From assembly GCF_014646235.1 (NCBI RefSeq), contig NZ_BMNB01000033.1, positions 16,192-80,191 of the forward strand: a stretch of DNA of 64,000 nt. The letters are read 5' to 3'. The stretch comes from Micromonospora sonchi (GTDB lineage: Bacteria > Actinomycetota > Actinomycetes > Mycobacteriales > Micromonosporaceae). Under the pieces are notes generated by a model. That model was not told the DNA's origin, did not search any database, and saw nothing but the letters and a program-made list of their open reading frames with translations. Each line of letters begins with the position of its first letter. Positions within the stretch are counted from its first letter, which is position 1. Of the stretch, positions 62,568-64,000 are shown piece after piece. The position numbers and the translations under genes are program-made.

Positions 62568-63110
62568 TCAGCCGAGCTGCGACAGCATTCCGGCGTACGC
62601 GTCGCGGACCGCTGTCAGCCGATCCCGACGGAACCGGCCCGGCTCGCGTTGGTGCAGCTGCCGCCCTCGGTCACTGCCGAAGATGTCCGGGGGGACGGCG
62701 CTGCCACCGGCTGGGATGAACTTGCCGACCTCGTCCAGCGCGGCGACGGCCCGGGTCAACGCGGTCCGGGCCCGCTGCGCAGCCTCGCCGCTCGTGGCGC
62801 TCGCCGGCACCTGACCGGCGTACGCATCGGCGACCAGGAGCCACTCACCCGGGTCGAGGAGCTGGGACGGTTCGTCGCCGCCGTAGCGGAATCCGGTGCC
62901 CGCCGCGTCGATGACGGGCGGCAGCCGGAAGACGAACGCCCGCTCCCGGCCACAGCCCGCGCACGTGCCGGTGTAACGACTCGCCAGGTCCCCGTCGTCC
63001 AGTGCGACGACCGCGCTCTGGCGGGGAAACCGGGACTCGCCGCACGAGCAGGGATGCAGGTCCATGTAGAGGTGAGCCTCCGCATTGGTGCGACTCAGCG
63101 GCGGATTCAT
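62568..63110 (-). CDS. Putative zinc-binding hypothetical protein
   Basis: 180 residues. Two Cys motifs, HPCSCGES near residue 20 and CAGCGRER near 50, form a likely zinc ribbon. It continues FRLPPVIDAAGTGFRYGGDEPSQLLDPGEWLLVAD, then helices (TALTRAVAALDEVGKFIPAG) and an Arg-rich end. Family unknown; proteins of this look are common near actinobacterial toxin loci. The ATG at 63110 is chosen because the domain starts there; the ribosome site is weak (GGTGGG). It converges on the toxin operon and closes the island. Confidence 0.65.
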   Translation of the reverse strand: MNPPLSRTNAEAHLYMDLHPCSCGESRFPRQSAVVALDDGDLASRYTGTCAGCGRERAFVFRLPPVIDAAGTGFRYGGDEPSQLLDPGEWLLVADAYAGQVPASATSGEAAQRARTALTRAVAALDEVGKFIPAGGSAVPPDIFGSDRGRQLHQREPGRFRRDRLTAVRDAYAGMLSQLG

Positions 63111-63177
63111 GTGCCCACCGTACCGATCGGACCTGCTTGCGGCCGCCCCGGTCGTACCGCTGGCATACTCGCCGACC

Positions 63178-63429
63178 ATGGTGTTGTCGCGTGGCTGGGC
63201 CGTCTTCCTGACCGCGGTCGGGGTCTGGACCTGGGCGATCTGGCCGAGGTTCGCCGTGGCCATCTGGAAGGACCCGCGGTCCTGGTCCACCGGGGCGGTC
63301 GGGGATTGGCCACCGACCGGCTTCCTCTGGGTGCACGCGCTGCTCATCGCGGCGTCCCTGGCCGTCGGCACGGCCGTCGGTCTGCTCGGCGTCCGCGCCT
63401 GGCGAGCGTCCCGACGCGGTACGCGCTGA
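63178..63429 (+). CDS. SCO4848-family small membrane protein
   Basis: 83 residues with two membrane helices: SRGWAVFLTAVGVWTWAIWP, then a loop with WKDPRSW, and FLWVHALLIAASLAVGTAVG. This is the conserved actinobacterial SCO4848-like family, function unknown. The ATG at 63178 has no Shine-Dalgarno site; CATACT nine bases upstream can act as a -10, so the mRNA is probably leaderless. Confidence 0.85.
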   Translation: MVLSRGWAVFLTAVGVWTWAIWPRFAVAIWKDPRSWSTGAVGDWPPTGFLWVHALLIAASLAVGTAVGLLGVRAWRASRRGTR

Positions 63430-63510
63430 ACCAGGCGCCTGCTGCGGGCGATCGGCAGGTGCTCGCAGCATCCGCCGGCGGGAGTGTGACGGGGACCGCT
63501 GCCTGCGGAT

Positions 63511-63540
63511 TTGACGTTTGATCCGTCGGACGCGTAGCTT
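63511..63540 (+). promoter_or_regulatory. rrn promoter-like site P1
   Basis: TTGACG at 63511-63516 and TAGCTT at 63535-63540, spacer 18. First of three promoter-like sites spaced ~170 bases apart ahead of the rRNA operon. Confidence 0.6.
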
Positions 63541-63678
63541 TCTCTCTGCCGGCGCGGAACGGACGAACAGGGTGAAACCCCTGGGAGGTCGGAGCGTCGG
63601 GGATGACTGCTGGTTCCTCCGGGCGTGCCTGGTGCGAACTGGTTCGGGCGGTGCTCCCGAGTTCGCCGCGAGGCGGAT

Positions 63679-63707
63679 TTGGTGGGGCGGAGCCGACCGG
63701 GTAAGGT
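63679..63707 (+). promoter_or_regulatory. rrn promoter-like site P2
   Basis: TTGGTG at 63679-63684 and TAAGGT at 63702-63707, spacer 17. Confidence 0.55.
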
Positions 63708-63852
63708 TGTCGACCGGCAGGGCACCGGGCGTGGTGCGGGAGACCGCAGCGGCCGGCCTGCCAAATCCGATGAGCTGGTGGAGCGGTTTCGCCGCTGCGC
63801 TGGTTCGCGGGTGCCGAACCGCCTGAAGTGGTACGGACCGGGACAGACCGGT

Positions 63853-63881
63853 TTGACACACTCCAGAAGGTGAGGTAACGT
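63853..63881 (+). promoter_or_regulatory. rrn promoter-like site P3
   Basis: Consensus TTGACA at 63853-63858 and TAACGT at 63876-63881, spacer 17. Best match of the three and closest to the 16S gene. Confidence 0.75.
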
Positions 63882-63889
63882 AGTAAAAG

Positions 63890-64000
63890 TGCCCGGCGCG
63901 AGAGCGGTGGGTGTGGGACATGAAGCCCCGGATGGGTGCCTGCGTGGTGTGGGTGTTCTGATGGTGTGTGGTTGTTCTTTGAGAACTCAACAGGGTGCTT
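63890..64000 (+). other. rRNA operon leader with boxA-like sequence
   Basis: GTTCTTTGAGAACTCAACAG near 63974-63993 is the characteristic actinobacterial antitermination and processing sequence ahead of 16S rRNA. The 16S gene should start downstream of the window. The gap 63430-63889 has no gene, only the rrn promoters. Confidence 0.85.

Noticed and set aside
63430..64000. Short open frames before the rRNA leader
   Set aside because: They overlap three promoter-like sites and the boxA-like leader and lack ribosome sites or recognisable domains.

Overview
The window is about 70% GC and reads as chromosomal DNA of a filamentous actinobacterium, most likely a Micromonosporaceae member (Micromonospora type). 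Grounds are codon use, GTG/TTG starts, the gene families present (ECF42 sigma factor with YCII partner, XRE-DUF5753/DUF397 pair, SCO4848-like membrane protein, actinobacterial type VII secretion genes) and an actinobacterial rRNA-operon leader in the last 500 bases. The genus is inferred, not proven.

Layout. 0-9 kb: the start of a biotin-dependent carboxylase, a NYN/LOTUS nuclease-like protein, two tandem secreted paralogues, a YCII protein coupled to an ECF42 sigma factor, and a lipoprotein. 9-18.4 kb: cell-surface genes, namely a DUF916/WxL-like pair, a 1392-residue secreted nuclease/5'-nucleotidase and a secreted FN3/Ig-like protein, most of them followed by strong hairpin terminators. 18.4-24.1 kb: a compact lasso-peptide cluster of the paeninodin type. 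It has a 47-residue precursor, PqqD-like B1, transglutaminase-like B2, cyclase C, an ABC exporter pair, an HPr-kinase-like protein and a nucleotidyltransferase. The predicted core ends in Ser, the residue such kinases phosphorylate.

24.1-63 kb: a type VII (ESX-like) secretion and polymorphic-toxin island. The machine genes are EccE-like, EccC (three ATPase domains), EccD, EccB, two WXG100 proteins, two mycosins and an AAA+ protein with an N-terminal beta-helix that may serve as EccA. Candidate substrates are a PPE/Esp-like Pro-rich protein, its neighbour and a 3923-residue giant. The giant carries an N-terminal WXG100/CpnT-like region, a YwqJ-type deaminase-like domain, a papain-fold domain with a Cys/His/Asp arrangement, four hydrophobic-hairpin plus coiled-coil repeats, and a calpain-like protease domain set between two copies of a ~400-residue module. 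SUKH, Imm35-like, SseB and YwqJ genes scattered through the island look like immunity or orphan-toxin genes. An XRE-DUF5753/DUF397 pair and a 645-bp patch of palindromic repeats lie inside it.

63.2-64 kb: a SCO4848-like membrane protein, then three rrn promoter-like sites and a boxA-like leader. The 16S rRNA gene should begin just past the window. No tRNA, CRISPR array, transposase or prophage gene was seen.
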